The position numbers were made by a program, and so were the translations under genes. From NCBI RefSeq assembly GCF_018372875.1, contig NZ_JAHAIF010000025.1:1-64000 (forward strand): a stretch of DNA of 64,000 nucleotides, read 5' to 3'. The DNA comes from Clostridium sp. GTDB taxonomy: Bacteria > Bacillota > Clostridia > Clostridiales > Clostridiaceae. Position 1 is the first letter of the stretch. Every line of letters begins with the position of its first letter. The notes beneath the pieces are model-generated. The model had not been told where the DNA came from and ran no database searches. It saw nothing but the letters and a program-made list of their open reading frames with translations. Shown here in pieces: positions 16,570 to 24,673 of this stretch.

Positions 16570-17023
16570 AAAGCAAAAGGATATAATAATCCCTTCTTGT
16601 GCAGATTTAGTTATACCTATAACTCTTGTTCTTGGAGCATATATTATACTTCATGGACACTTAAGTCCAGGAGGTGGATTCCAAGGAGGAGTTTTACTTA
16701 CAGGTGCTATTGCCATATTTTTTATAGCATATGGAAGAGATAAGGTATTAAAAACATTTCATTTAAATAGGTTAAAGACATCAGAGGATTTAGGTGCCTT
16801 AGCATTTGTTTTAGTAGCAACTTTAGGTGTTATATATGGAGCTGCCTTCTTTGGCAACGTAGTTTGGAAAGGAACTTTAGGTAAATTATTTTCTTCAGGA
16901 ACAATATTCTTAATGAATTTTGCTGTAGGATATAAAGTTCTTGCAGGAATTGGAGTTCTTCTTCTTATAATGATAGGTACTTTAAAAGATGATGATGAGG
17001 AGGGGCTAGAGAATGATAATTAA
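16556..17023 (+). CDS. mnhB: MrpB/MnhB-like membrane subunit (MbhF type)
   Basis: A 155-aa membrane protein with four hydrophobic segments. The family motif HGHLSPGGGFQGGVLLTGAI is intact. The C-terminus is acidic (DDDEEGLEND). It overlaps the previous gene by 14 bases and the next by 11. Subunit B belongs to the ion-translocating arm of Mrp antiporters and Mbh hydrogenases. Confidence 0.9.
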   Translation: MKKNRKQKDIIIPSCADLVIPITLVLGAYIILHGHLSPGGGFQGGVLLTGAIAIFFIAYGRDKVLKTFHLNRLKTSEDLGALAFVLVATLGVIYGAAFFGNVVWKGTLGKLFSSGTIFLMNFAVGYKVLAGIGVLLLIMIGTLKDDDEEGLENDN

Positions 17024-17357
17024 TTATATAGGAGCTTCTCTACTTATTATAATTGGACTAGCTTTAATTATTTTTAAGAAGAATCTTATAAAAATAGTTA
17101 TAGGTATGGGAGTTATGGATTCAGGAATAAATCTATTGCTAATTACAATTGGATTTAGAACTGGTGGTACTGCACCTATATTTATAAGTGATTTAAAAGA
17201 GGGTGCTTTCTTTGTTGATCCTATTCCTCAAGCATTAACACTTACCTCTATAGTAATTGGAGCTTGTGTTACAGCTTTAGCATTATCTTTGATAATAAAG
17301 ATAAAGGAAAGGTATGGAACCATAGAATCTGACAAGGTAAGGAGGCTTAAAGGATGA
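17013..17357 (+). CDS. mnhC: MrpC/MnhC-like subunit (NuoK type, MbhG)
   Basis: A 114-aa protein with three membrane helices, homologous to NuoK of complex I. The first segment, the MGVMDSGINLLLITIG stretch, and the last helix TSIVIGACVTALALSLIIK match subunit C. It sits directly before the large antiporter-like subunit and overlaps it by four bases, as in Mrp operons. Confidence 0.9.
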   Translation: MIINYIGASLLIIIGLALIIFKKNLIKIVIGMGVMDSGINLLLITIGFRTGGTAPIFISDLKEGAFFVDPIPQALTLTSIVIGACVTALALSLIIKIKERYGTIESDKVRRLKG

Positions 17358-19297
17358 GTAATGATTATTCAGGATATCCTTTAATAGCTATACTTACACC
17401 TTTTGTATTAGCATTTATAATAGGTCTATTTAAGGAAAAATATATAAAGATAAAGAAAGCTATTGTTGTATTGGGATGTATAGCATCATTTATTATAACG
17501 GTGCTATTAATAAAGCCTGTATTTTTAGATGGAAAAATAATAACTTATTGGCTAGGAAATTGGAAGCCTGTAGATAATATTGCTATAGGTATAGGAATGG
17601 AGGTAGATGCTCTATCTCTATTTGTAGGTTTAATAATAACAGCAGCTTGTGCATTAAGTTCTATATATTCAATTAAATATATGAGCAAGGATGATGGACT
17701 AGGTAAGTACTATACACTATTTTTACTTTTAGCAGGTAGTATGATAGGTTTTGTATTTACTGGTGATTTATTTAATATGTATGTAATGCTTGAAATAATG
17801 ACATTTGCAGCCATTGCACTAACAGCATTTAGAACTCAGAAGGATAAGGCTTTAGAAGCTGGATTTAAATATTTAGTAATTGGGGGACTAGGTTCTTCCC
17901 TAATTCTTATGGGAACAGCATTAATGTATGCTCAAACTCATACTTTAAATATTGCACAAATAGCTCTAGAGCTAAATAGTAGAGGAGAGAAATTTACTCC
18001 AGTAACAATTCTAGCTTTAGCATTATTACTAGTTGGATATGCAGTTAAATCCTTTATGGTTCCATGTCATACATGGCCACCTGATGCCCATATGTCAGCA
18101 CCATCTTCAATTTCTATGTTACTTTCAGGAGTAATGAGTAAAACTGGTGTTTATGGGTTAATAAGAATATTATTTATGATATTTATGGTAAGTGGCAATA
18201 AGGCGTTAGCATACCTAGTAATGATATGGGGAGCTATAACCATGGTAGTAGGAGTTTCTATGGCACTTTTACAAACAGACTTTAAGAGACTTCTTGCATT
18301 CCACTCAGTATCTCAATTAGGTTATGTAATTACTGGTATAGGTGTAGGTTTAACTGCAGCAGATGGTATTGCAAATCTAGGACTTATGGGTGGATTATAT
18401 CATATGGTTAATCATGCCTCCTTTAAGTGTTTATTGTTCCTGTGTGCAGGGGCAGTGCTTTACCGCGTAGGAACTACAGATTTAAATAAGGTTTCAGGAC
18501 TTGGGAAAAAGATGCCTTTTACAGCAGTAATGTTTTTTATAGGAGCAGCAGCAATTAGTGGTATACCTCCATTTAATGGATTTGCATCTAAATGGATATT
18601 GTATCAATCTACTTCAGAAACTCAAATACCAATAATAACAATTGTAGAACTTATAGTTTCTGTTCTTACATTAGCTTCATTTATTAAAGTTGGACATTCT
18701 GTTTTCTTTGGAGCTGAAAGAGAGGAACTAAAAGAAGTAAAAGAAGTTCCATTTACTATGAAGTTACCAATGGGAATATTAGCATTAATATGCTTTGTTT
18801 TTGGTATATGTTCTAATTATGTTATTAAAGGAATATTGGTGCCTATTGTTGATGCTATAAGAAATGTTCCTAAATATATAGATAATATGCTATTAGGAGA
18901 TTTATCGATATTACATCTTGAGAATTATACAAAGAGTGATTTGGAGTTTGCCTTTAGAGGAGAATATAATCCAGAGTCATTTTTAATACTTTTCTTTATT
19001 GGAGTAATAGCTATAATTGTAGCAATGACCTTAGGAATTCATAAGATTGGTAAATGTAGAGTTGAAAGTAGTTCTTTAGAAGGAGCAATGGATACAAAAT
19101 ATGAAGTCTTTACAGGTGGAGAAAAAGAAGAATTCTCAAAGGTTGGACCTCATGATTTGTTCTGGGGTATGAAACATGATTTTAAAGGATATTTCAATAG
19201 ATTAAGCAATGCCCATTCAGGAGTTGTTAATGATTATGCACTTTGGGTAGTTGTAACCATGGCAGTTATAATAATCTATTGCTTTATAACATTATAG
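17354..19297 (+). CDS. mnhD: Antiporter-like ion-pumping subunit (MrpD/NuoL-N type, MbhH, probably fused to MbhI)
   Basis: A 647-aa membrane protein with about 14 helices in its first 500 residues. Key ion-path residues are visible: Glu in MYVMLEIMTFAAIALTAF and Lys in GYAVKSFMVPCHTWPPDAH. Subunit D is normally about 500 aa. The extra 140 residues include a polar loop and HDLFWGMKHDFKGYF followed by a final membrane helix, which resembles the separate MbhI subunit (lateral helix plus membrane anchor). A fusion of MbhH and MbhI is therefore likely, explaining why no separate mbhI is found. It is followed by a gene with GGGGGTGAG as ribosome site. Confidence 0.88.
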   Translation: MSNDYSGYPLIAILTPFVLAFIIGLFKEKYIKIKKAIVVLGCIASFIITVLLIKPVFLDGKIITYWLGNWKPVDNIAIGIGMEVDALSLFVGLIITAACALSSIYSIKYMSKDDGLGKYYTLFLLLAGSMIGFVFTGDLFNMYVMLEIMTFAAIALTAFRTQKDKALEAGFKYLVIGGLGSSLILMGTALMYAQTHTLNIAQIALELNSRGEKFTPVTILALALLLVGYAVKSFMVPCHTWPPDAHMSAPSSISMLLSGVMSKTGVYGLIRILFMIFMVSGNKALAYLVMIWGAITMVVGVSMALLQTDFKRLLAFHSVSQLGYVITGIGVGLTAADGIANLGLMGGLYHMVNHASFKCLLFLCAGAVLYRVGTTDLNKVSGLGKKMPFTAVMFFIGAAAISGIPPFNGFASKWILYQSTSETQIPIITIVELIVSVLTLASFIKVGHSVFFGAEREELKEVKEVPFTMKLPMGILALICFVFGICSNYVIKGILVPIVDAIRNVPKYIDNMLLGDLSILHLENYTKSDLEFAFRGEYNPESFLILFFIGVIAIIVAMTLGIHKIGKCRVESSSLEGAMDTKYEVFTGGEKEEFSKVGPHDLFWGMKHDFKGYFNRLSNAHSGVVNDYALWVVVTMAVIIIYCFITL

Positions 19298-19310
19298 GGG
19301 GTGAGTAGAT

Positions 19311-20291
19311 ATGGAAATAGTTAAATTTATATTTCATGTATTAATTTTTCCAGGAGGATTATTTGCAATAGCTATGGCATTACTTATGTCTGGAATAGAT
19401 AGAAAGCTTGTTGCTAAAATGCAATTAAGACAAGGACCTCCACTACTTCAACCATTTTATGATTTTATAAAGCTATTAGGTAAGGATGTAATAGTTCCAA
19501 GAAATGCACTTAGAAAAGCCTTTCTTTTGGCTCCTATAGTTGGACTAACTAGTGTGTTAATAATACCTATATTTATTCCTATGTACCAAGAGGCTTTTAT
19601 AAATAGTACAGCTGATATCATAGTTATAATATATCTTTTAACAATACCAGCAGTAATGTTAGTAGTAGGAGGAAGTTCTTCATCTTCTCCATTAGCTGGG
19701 ATAGGAGCTTCAAGAGAAGTTGTAACAATGCTTGCTTATGAATTGCCTATGGTTATGTCTATACTTGCCGTTTGTAAAAAAGCAGGAGCATTTATGGGAA
19801 CTAACGTAAGTTTTTCACTATTAGGTATACAAGGATTTCAGGTAGCTGATGGAATGGGATTATTTCATATAACATTAATACCAGCAGCCATAGCTTTTTT
19901 AATGGTTATTCCAGCAGAAGTAGGTGTTGTACCATTTGATATGGCTGAGGCTGAAACAGAAATTTGTGAAGGACCTTTAGTAGAGTATAGTGGATTATAC
20001 TTAGCTTTATATAAACTAACAAGCCAGATTAAGGCATTTATTATGTCAGGATTATTTGTAGCACTATTCTTAGGTGGAAAAGGTATAGGAGTCACTGGAA
20101 ATGCTACTTTAAATATAATACTGAATATAATACTATTCTTGATTTTAACACTTGTTGTTATGTTTATATCTATAACTTTAGTTAGAGCTATAGCTGGAAG
20201 ATTTAAAATAAATCAAGGGTTAAAGTTCTTTTGGACAGTACCAGCTGTTTTATCTTTAATAAGCTTCTTGGCTATTACATTAGCTATGTGA
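19311..20291 (+). CDS. NuoH-like membrane anchor subunit (MbhM/EchB type)
   Basis: A 326-aa protein with about eight membrane helices, homologous to complex I subunit H. It links the hydrogenase module to the ion-pumping arm. The conserved loops are present: KMQLRQGPPLLQPFYDFIKL after helix 1, and PAEVGVVPFDMAEAETEICE with the conserved acidic cluster in the fifth to sixth helix region. It lies between the antiporter subunit and the small subunit. Confidence 0.9.
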   Translation: MEIVKFIFHVLIFPGGLFAIAMALLMSGIDRKLVAKMQLRQGPPLLQPFYDFIKLLGKDVIVPRNALRKAFLLAPIVGLTSVLIIPIFIPMYQEAFINSTADIIVIIYLLTIPAVMLVVGGSSSSSPLAGIGASREVVTMLAYELPMVMSILAVCKKAGAFMGTNVSFSLLGIQGFQVADGMGLFHITLIPAAIAFLMVIPAEVGVVPFDMAEAETEICEGPLVEYSGLYLALYKLTSQIKAFIMSGLFVALFLGGKGIGVTGNATLNIILNIILFLILTLVVMFISITLVRAIAGRFKINQGLKFFWTVPAVLSLISFLAITLAM

Positions 20292-20305
20292 TTGGAGGGA
20301 TTTAA

Positions 20306-20743
20306 ATGGGGTTAATGAGTTTAAGTAAAGAGAAGTCTCCTTGGATATATCATTTAAACACAGGTTCATGTAATGGGTGTGATATAGAGTTAGTAGCACT
20401 TTTAGGGCCAAGATATGATGTGGAAAGGTTTGGAGTAAAGCTTACAGGAAGTCCAAAGCATGCAGATATCGTTATAGTAACAGGACCAGTTACAACACAG
20501 TCTAGAGAAAGAATGCTAAGAGTTTTATCACAGGTTCCAGAGCCTAAGGTGGTTATGTCTATAGGATCTTGTCCAATGTCTTGCAATGTATTTAAGGGAA
20601 GTTACTCAGTAGATGGTCCTTTAGATAAATGGACAAAAGTTGATGTAGCTGTAGGTGGGTGTGCACCAAAGCCAGAAGCAATTATTCAGGGGTTAGTTGA
20701 AGCTGTTAAGATATTAAAAGATAAAAGAGGAGGGGATAAATAA
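20306..20743 (+). CDS. [NiFe]-hydrogenase small subunit (NuoB-like, MbhJ/EchC type)
   Basis: A 145-aa electron-transfer subunit carrying one [4Fe-4S] cluster close to the Ni-Fe site. All four ligand cysteines are visible: GSCNGCDIE, SIGSCPMSC and GGCAPKPEAI. It lacks the Tat signal and extra cluster domain of group 1 small subunits, as expected for group 4 enzymes facing the cytoplasm. It starts 14 bases after the NuoH-like gene and its stop overlaps the next ATG by one base. Confidence 0.93.
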   Translation: MGLMSLSKEKSPWIYHLNTGSCNGCDIELVALLGPRYDVERFGVKLTGSPKHADIVIVTGPVTTQSRERMLRVLSQVPEPKVVMSIGSCPMSCNVFKGSYSVDGPLDKWTKVDVAVGGCAPKPEAIIQGLVEAVKILKDKRGGDK

Positions 20744-21189
20744 TGATACCTTATTTAAAGGAGGCAATAGGAAATTTATTTAAACCTTCAGTAACATCTA
20801 AGTTTCCAGAGAAACCTGTAGAAACTCCTAAGAATTATAGAGGAAGAATAAGTTTTAATGCAGACCAGTGTATTGGATGTGGAATGTGTATAAGAGTTTG
20901 CTCACCAGGTGCCATAACTAAAACTCAAAAGCCAGTGGAAGGTGGACAAGAAATAACAATGGAGTTTGATTTAAGCTCCTGTACTTTTTGTGGTATGTGT
21001 AGTGATTTTTGTCCTAAAAAGACAATTACACTTACTGGAGATTCTCAAATGGTAGAATTAGATAAGAATAATTTTAAAGTTAGCGGCTCTTTTATTAAGA
21101 AAGCTCCACCGAAACCAACACCAGAGCAATTAAAGAAAATAGCAGAAGCTAAAAAAGCAGCTGCAGAAAAGAAAGCTTTAGAAAATTAA
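20743..21189 (+). CDS. Two-[4Fe-4S] ferredoxin-like subunit (NuoI type, MbhN/EchF)
   Basis: A 148-aa subunit with two ferredoxin motifs, CIGCGMCIRVCSPGAI and CTFCGMCSDFCPKKTI, that should take electrons from reduced ferredoxin and pass them to the small subunit. A lysine/alanine-rich helical tail (residues about 120-148) follows. It is the last gene of the operon and a strong terminator follows about 45 bases later. No NADH-binding subunit is encoded nearby, supporting ferredoxin as the donor. Confidence 0.92.
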   Translation: MIPYLKEAIGNLFKPSVTSKFPEKPVETPKNYRGRISFNADQCIGCGMCIRVCSPGAITKTQKPVEGGQEITMEFDLSSCTFCGMCSDFCPKKTITLTGDSQMVELDKNNFKVSGSFIKKAPPKPTPEQLKKIAEAKKAAAEKKALEN

Positions 21190-21233
21190 GTTTATAAGGT
21201 AAAGAAGGTGGAGGAATATTTATTTTACTTGTT

Positions 21234-21264
21234 AGAAGAGTGCTATTTTGGCACTCTTCTTTTT
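21234..21264 (+). terminator. Terminator of the hydrogenase operon
   Basis: AGAAGAGTGC pairs perfectly with GCACTCTTCT around TATTTTG, followed by a T-run. It closes the 11-kb hyp/Mbh operon. I saw no comparable terminator inside that operon. Confidence 0.9.
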
Positions 21265-21466
21265 GGAATTAAATGTAATTAAGTTGAATTAAATGTTAAT
21301 AAAAGTAATTTAATAACATCATATAGTAAAAGGTACATAAATACACCAAAAGAGAGATAAAATGAGATAAACCTCCGTGGATATGATTTGAATAAGATAC
21401 AAAATTTTACTAAAGATTAAATTGTAAGTATAATCCTATATGATTATGAAATCATGGAGGGATAAA

Positions 21467-21988
21467 ATGATATATAAGGATATAAATCTTCAGCAGGAGG
21501 TTTATAGACAAGATGTATACAAATTAATGGATTGGTTAAGAGATGAGGAAGTAAGTCGTTATTTAAATGAAGAAAAGGGAATAATAAATTCATTAGATTA
21601 TTTACTAAGAGCTTCAACACTTCCTATACTAACACCATATTTTAATCAAGGAGGACCTTTCTATATAATAGAATATAAGAAAGATTCTGTAGGATATCTT
21701 AAATTGGTTCCAAAAGGTAAGATAGTAGAAATAGTTATAGCTATAGGAAATAGAGAAAAGTGGGGACAAGGAATAGGAAGCATTGCTTTAAAGAAAGGTA
21801 TTTCAGAAGCTTTTTTAAGTTATAGAGCAAATGAGATAGTAGCAAAAATTCATCATAATAACATTAGGTCAAAAAAAATATTTAGAAAAGCTGGATTTAC
21901 AATTGAAGATACATTAGAAGTTGAAAATTTGTATTCTTTAACATTTGATGATTATATAAGTGGATATAGTAAAGAGAGGATTAGTTAA
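21467..21988 (+). CDS. GNAT-family N-acetyltransferase
   Basis: A 173-aa acetyl-CoA-dependent acyltransferase of unknown substrate. The acetyl-CoA loop is recognisable as IAIGNREKWGQGIGSIALKK, and the C-terminal part HHNNIRSKKIFRKAGF is the usual final GNAT element. The RimJ/RimL-like arrangement hints at a protein or amino-sugar substrate, but this is weak. ATG 21467 follows TGGAGGG by 5 bases; an in-frame ATG at 21440 has no ribosome site. Its last codons form the left arm of a terminator shared with the convergent 51-aa gene. Confidence 0.85.
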   Translation: MIYKDINLQQEVYRQDVYKLMDWLRDEEVSRYLNEEKGIINSLDYLLRASTLPILTPYFNQGGPFYIIEYKKDSVGYLKLVPKGKIVEIVIAIGNREKWGQGIGSIALKKGISEAFLSYRANEIVAKIHHNNIRSKKIFRKAGFTIEDTLEVENLYSLTFDDYISGYSKERIS

Positions 21989-22003
21989 AATCCTCTCTTT
22001 TTT
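21971..22003. terminator. Bidirectional terminator built from two overlapping gene ends
   Basis: AAAGAGAGGATT pairs perfectly with AATCCTCTCTTT around AGTTAA, then TTT. Both the GNAT stop codon and the stop of the convergent small gene lie in or beside the loop, so coding and termination signals are the same bases. Confidence 0.85.
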
Positions 22004-22140
22004 GCTTCAGCTCCACTTTCATTTAGTCCTGGTTTTTCTACAGTAGTATTAAAGCTACTTTTTCCATATTGACCTTGAGATTTAACTCCATTTCTTAAAT
22101 AATTTTTTTTATCATAATCTCTGTTATTGTTATTATTCAA
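21985..22140 (-). CDS. Small protein of 51 residues, function unknown
   Basis: A reverse-strand frame with TTG start (22138-22140) placed 8 bases after AGAGG; an in-frame GTG lies three codons earlier but inside the ribosome site. The product begins (M)NNNNNRDYDKKNYLRNG and ends with ESGAEAKKRGF; it is hydrophilic and basic, with no cysteines or membrane segment. A CATACTA sequence upstream on the same strand resembles a sigma-G -10 element, and the composition recalls minor spore proteins, but I cannot place the family. Convergent overlap with the GNAT gene is by two bases. Confidence 0.6.
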   Translation of the reverse strand: MNNNNNRDYDKKNYLRNGVKSQGQYGKSSFNTTVEKPGLNESGAEAKKRGF

Positions 22141-22345
22141 AATAATCACCTCTTAATCTTATTCTGTATTAGTATGTGAAGAAAAAGTTTTTTTAAACAA
22201 AAGTATATATGTCATTAAGTTGAAATATTTAGTAGTTATAATAAATATAAAGGAAATTAAGATTTTCTTATAAATTTAACTAGATAAATATAGTATAATA
22301 GTAGTGGGTTAATATGAAATTTAACTTATAAAGAGAGGAAATGCT

Positions 22346-23296
22346 ATGAAAGAATCACTTATAGAGTTATGTAATAGAGTAATAGATAATTATAAGAAAT
22401 CAAAAGAAGATTTTAGATATGATGGTGAATATATAAATCATTTTGCATCATTAGTTTATGGAAATAGAAATCAGGAAGTACCTACAAAAAGAATAAAAGA
22501 GATAAGATCATTTATAAAAAATAATACATCAAGAATGTCTTATTTTAGAGGAGATATTCTATATATATTATCATTTTTAATAGCTAATGAAGAAAATTGG
22601 AAAAACATTACTGAAAAAATAATTTTAATATATGAAGAATTGATAGAAAAAGGATTTAAAGAAAGTCATTATTTGGTGTTAACATCTTATGCAATAGTAA
22701 AGTATTCTAAAGGAAAAGACGTTAACTATATAATTAATAAAACACATTATATATATGAGGACATGAAGCAAAAATATGATAACGTTACCAATGAAGAGGA
22801 TCACCTTCAATGTGCCTTATTAGCATTAAATGATATTAATACTGGTGAGTTATATTTGAAAATGAAAGGCGTATTTGAATTAATTTCAGACTTCGATATG
22901 TTTTCAAGAAATAGTGTACAAGGACTTGCCATGACAGTTTTATTAAATAAAAAAGTAGAAGATTTGAATATTATATATAACTTATTGAAAGAATTTGAAA
23001 ATAGGGATATAAAAATTAGTCATCAATTTTTATCTATAATAGGTATGATTAATGTAGAAGATGGCGTTCAAAGATATGTGGACAAAGTAGAAATGGTTAT
23101 AGATTATTTATGTGAGGTAGAATCACAGTATGAGTTTTATATGGATAGAAGCTTTAGAGCCTTTATAGCTATTATGCTTATAGAATTCTCAAAAGAAGTA
23201 GAAGAGGGGAGATATCTAGAGGAACTATTATCTATGGGAGTATATTCTTTTTTAGTAAGTAAAAATCAAGGAGTATTCTCGGAGGTATTAGCCTAA
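22346..23296 (+). CDS. DUF4003-like protein, function unknown
   Basis: A 316-aa largely helical cytoplasmic protein. The stretch YFRGDILYILSFLIANEE and the later LKMKGVFELISDFDMFSRN look like the DUF4003 family found in low-G+C Gram-positives; no activity is established. No catalytic motif or membrane segment is visible. AGAGAGGAAATG gives a good ribosome site. The end of the gene (GGAGGT at 23281-23286) may supply the ribosome site for dinB, whose ATG is only 9 bases after its stop. Confidence 0.65.
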   Translation: MKESLIELCNRVIDNYKKSKEDFRYDGEYINHFASLVYGNRNQEVPTKRIKEIRSFIKNNTSRMSYFRGDILYILSFLIANEENWKNITEKIILIYEELIEKGFKESHYLVLTSYAIVKYSKGKDVNYIINKTHYIYEDMKQKYDNVTNEEDHLQCALLALNDINTGELYLKMKGVFELISDFDMFSRNSVQGLAMTVLLNKKVEDLNIIYNLLKEFENRDIKISHQFLSIIGMINVEDGVQRYVDKVEMVIDYLCEVESQYEFYMDRSFRAFIAIMLIEFSKEVEEGRYLEELLSMGVYSFLVSKNQGVFSEVLA

Positions 23297-23305
23297 GTTT
23301 AACTT

Positions 23306-24352
23306 ATGGATAGAATAATTTTGCATGTTGATATGGATGCATTCTTTGCATCTGTAGAACAATTAGATAACCCAAGCCTAAGAGGAAAGCCTGTAATTGT
23401 AGGAGGAGTAAGTGAGAGAGGTGTAGTTTCTACATGCTCTTATGAGGCAAGAAAATATGGTGTACATTCAGCTATGCCTGGATTTATGGCTAGAAGCAAA
23501 TGTCCAATGGGGATATTTTTACCCGTAAGATATGGCAGATATAAAGAGATTTCTAATAAAATTTTTGATATTTTTAAAGAAATAACACCAGTTATAGAAC
23601 CTTTATCTATAGATGAGGCTTTTCTGGATATAACAGATACTGATTTTAAGGATGGAAAAAGAGTAGCGTTATACATAAAGGATAGGGTAAAAAAGGAAAT
23701 AGGATTAAATCTGTCTATAGGTATTTCATATAACAAATTTTTAGCAAAGCTTGCATCTGATTGGAATAAACCAAACGGAATTATGGAAATAAGGAAAGAT
23801 ATGATTCCAGATATTTTACTACCTTTATCTATTTCTAAAATACATGGCTTAGGAAAAAAATCAGTTGGAAAACTAAATAATATGGGGATATTTACTGTTC
23901 AGGATTTATATTTACTTCCTAGAGAGTTTTTCCATAGCTATTTAGGAAAGTCAGGTATAGAAATTTATAATAGAATTAGAGGGTTAGATGACAGGGAAGT
24001 AAAAGTAACTAGGGAAAGAAAATCTGTAGGAAAAGAAAGAACTTTAAAGTTTAACACATCAGATAAAGATGAGTTATTAGTTTACTTAAAAGACTTTTCA
24101 GAAGAAGTTAGTAGAATATTAGCTAGTAAAAATATGATGGGAAAGACTATAACTTTAAAATATAAAACTGGAGAATTTGAAAATCATACAAGAAGTAAAA
24201 CTTTAAATAAATATATTTATAAAAGTGAAGATATTTATTCTGTATGTAGAGAACTTTTGGAGCTAGAAGATTTAAAAGATGAGCTAAGATTAATAGGGGT
24301 AAGTATATCTTCATTTAGAGAGACAGAAATAGAGCAATTATCATTATTTTAA
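23306..24352 (+). CDS. dinB: DNA polymerase IV (Y family)
   Basis: A 348-aa translesion polymerase. The catalytic motifs are intact: ILHVDMDAFFASVEQL (first metal ligand and steric gate), STCSYEARKYGV, and PLSIDEAFLDIT with the other acidic ligands. A thumb/HhH part (SKIHGLGKKSVGKLNNMGI) and the little-finger domain follow. The end, EQLSLF, matches a beta-clamp binding peptide (Q-L-S-L-F). There is no Shine-Dalgarno at usual spacing. The nearest GGAGGT lies about 20 bases upstream within the preceding gene, so translation is probably coupled to it. Confidence 0.95.
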   Translation: MDRIILHVDMDAFFASVEQLDNPSLRGKPVIVGGVSERGVVSTCSYEARKYGVHSAMPGFMARSKCPMGIFLPVRYGRYKEISNKIFDIFKEITPVIEPLSIDEAFLDITDTDFKDGKRVALYIKDRVKKEIGLNLSIGISYNKFLAKLASDWNKPNGIMEIRKDMIPDILLPLSISKIHGLGKKSVGKLNNMGIFTVQDLYLLPREFFHSYLGKSGIEIYNRIRGLDDREVKVTRERKSVGKERTLKFNTSDKDELLVYLKDFSEEVSRILASKNMMGKTITLKYKTGEFENHTRSKTLNKYIYKSEDIYSVCRELLELEDLKDELRLIGVSISSFRETEIEQLSLF

Positions 24353-24359
24353 AAAGTAG

Positions 24360-24388
24360 TTGCAAAATTTTTGTTAAATTAATATAAT
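24360..24388 (+). promoter_or_regulatory. Sigma-A promoter of the trpB leader
   Basis: TTGCAA (24360-24365), 17 bases, then TATAAT (24383-24388). It lies just before the T-box leader and directly after dinB. Confidence 0.65.
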
Positions 24389-24408
24389 AATAGAAAATAA
24401 AGTAAAAA

Positions 24409-24673
24409 TCAGCAACCGAAGAAAGTACTTATAGGTAAATGGTTAAGCGAGCCGTCGTTTGGTGAAAGGTACGGAGCAGGAGCTTTTAAGGAATGGGCTT
24501 TGGTAGATGCGATGTGAAATTATTTTATAAGAGTAGCTTAGCCGTTTTCAAACGTTACATTGATAGGATATAAAATATTAAGTTGTATCTAAAAAGAGGG
24601 AAACAATAAAATTGTTTCTAAATATGGGTGGCACCACGAGTCTATCGTCCCAACAGGATGATAGGCTCTTTTT
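24409..24673 (+). promoter_or_regulatory. Tryptophan T-box leader with terminator
   Basis: A classical T-box RNA, which reads uncharged tRNA to allow transcription. Stem I elements are visible (AAGCGAGCCG, TTTGGTGAAAGG). The probable specifier is TGG at 24494-24496, after GGAA, a tryptophan codon that fits the downstream gene. The 14-base T-box GGGTGGCACCACGA begins at 24626. The terminator at 24638-24673 is GAGTCTATCGTCC with GGATGATAGGCTC (two G-U pairs) followed by TTTTT. Uncharged tRNA-Trp should pair with the specifier and the T-box and so prevent the terminator. Confidence 0.9.
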
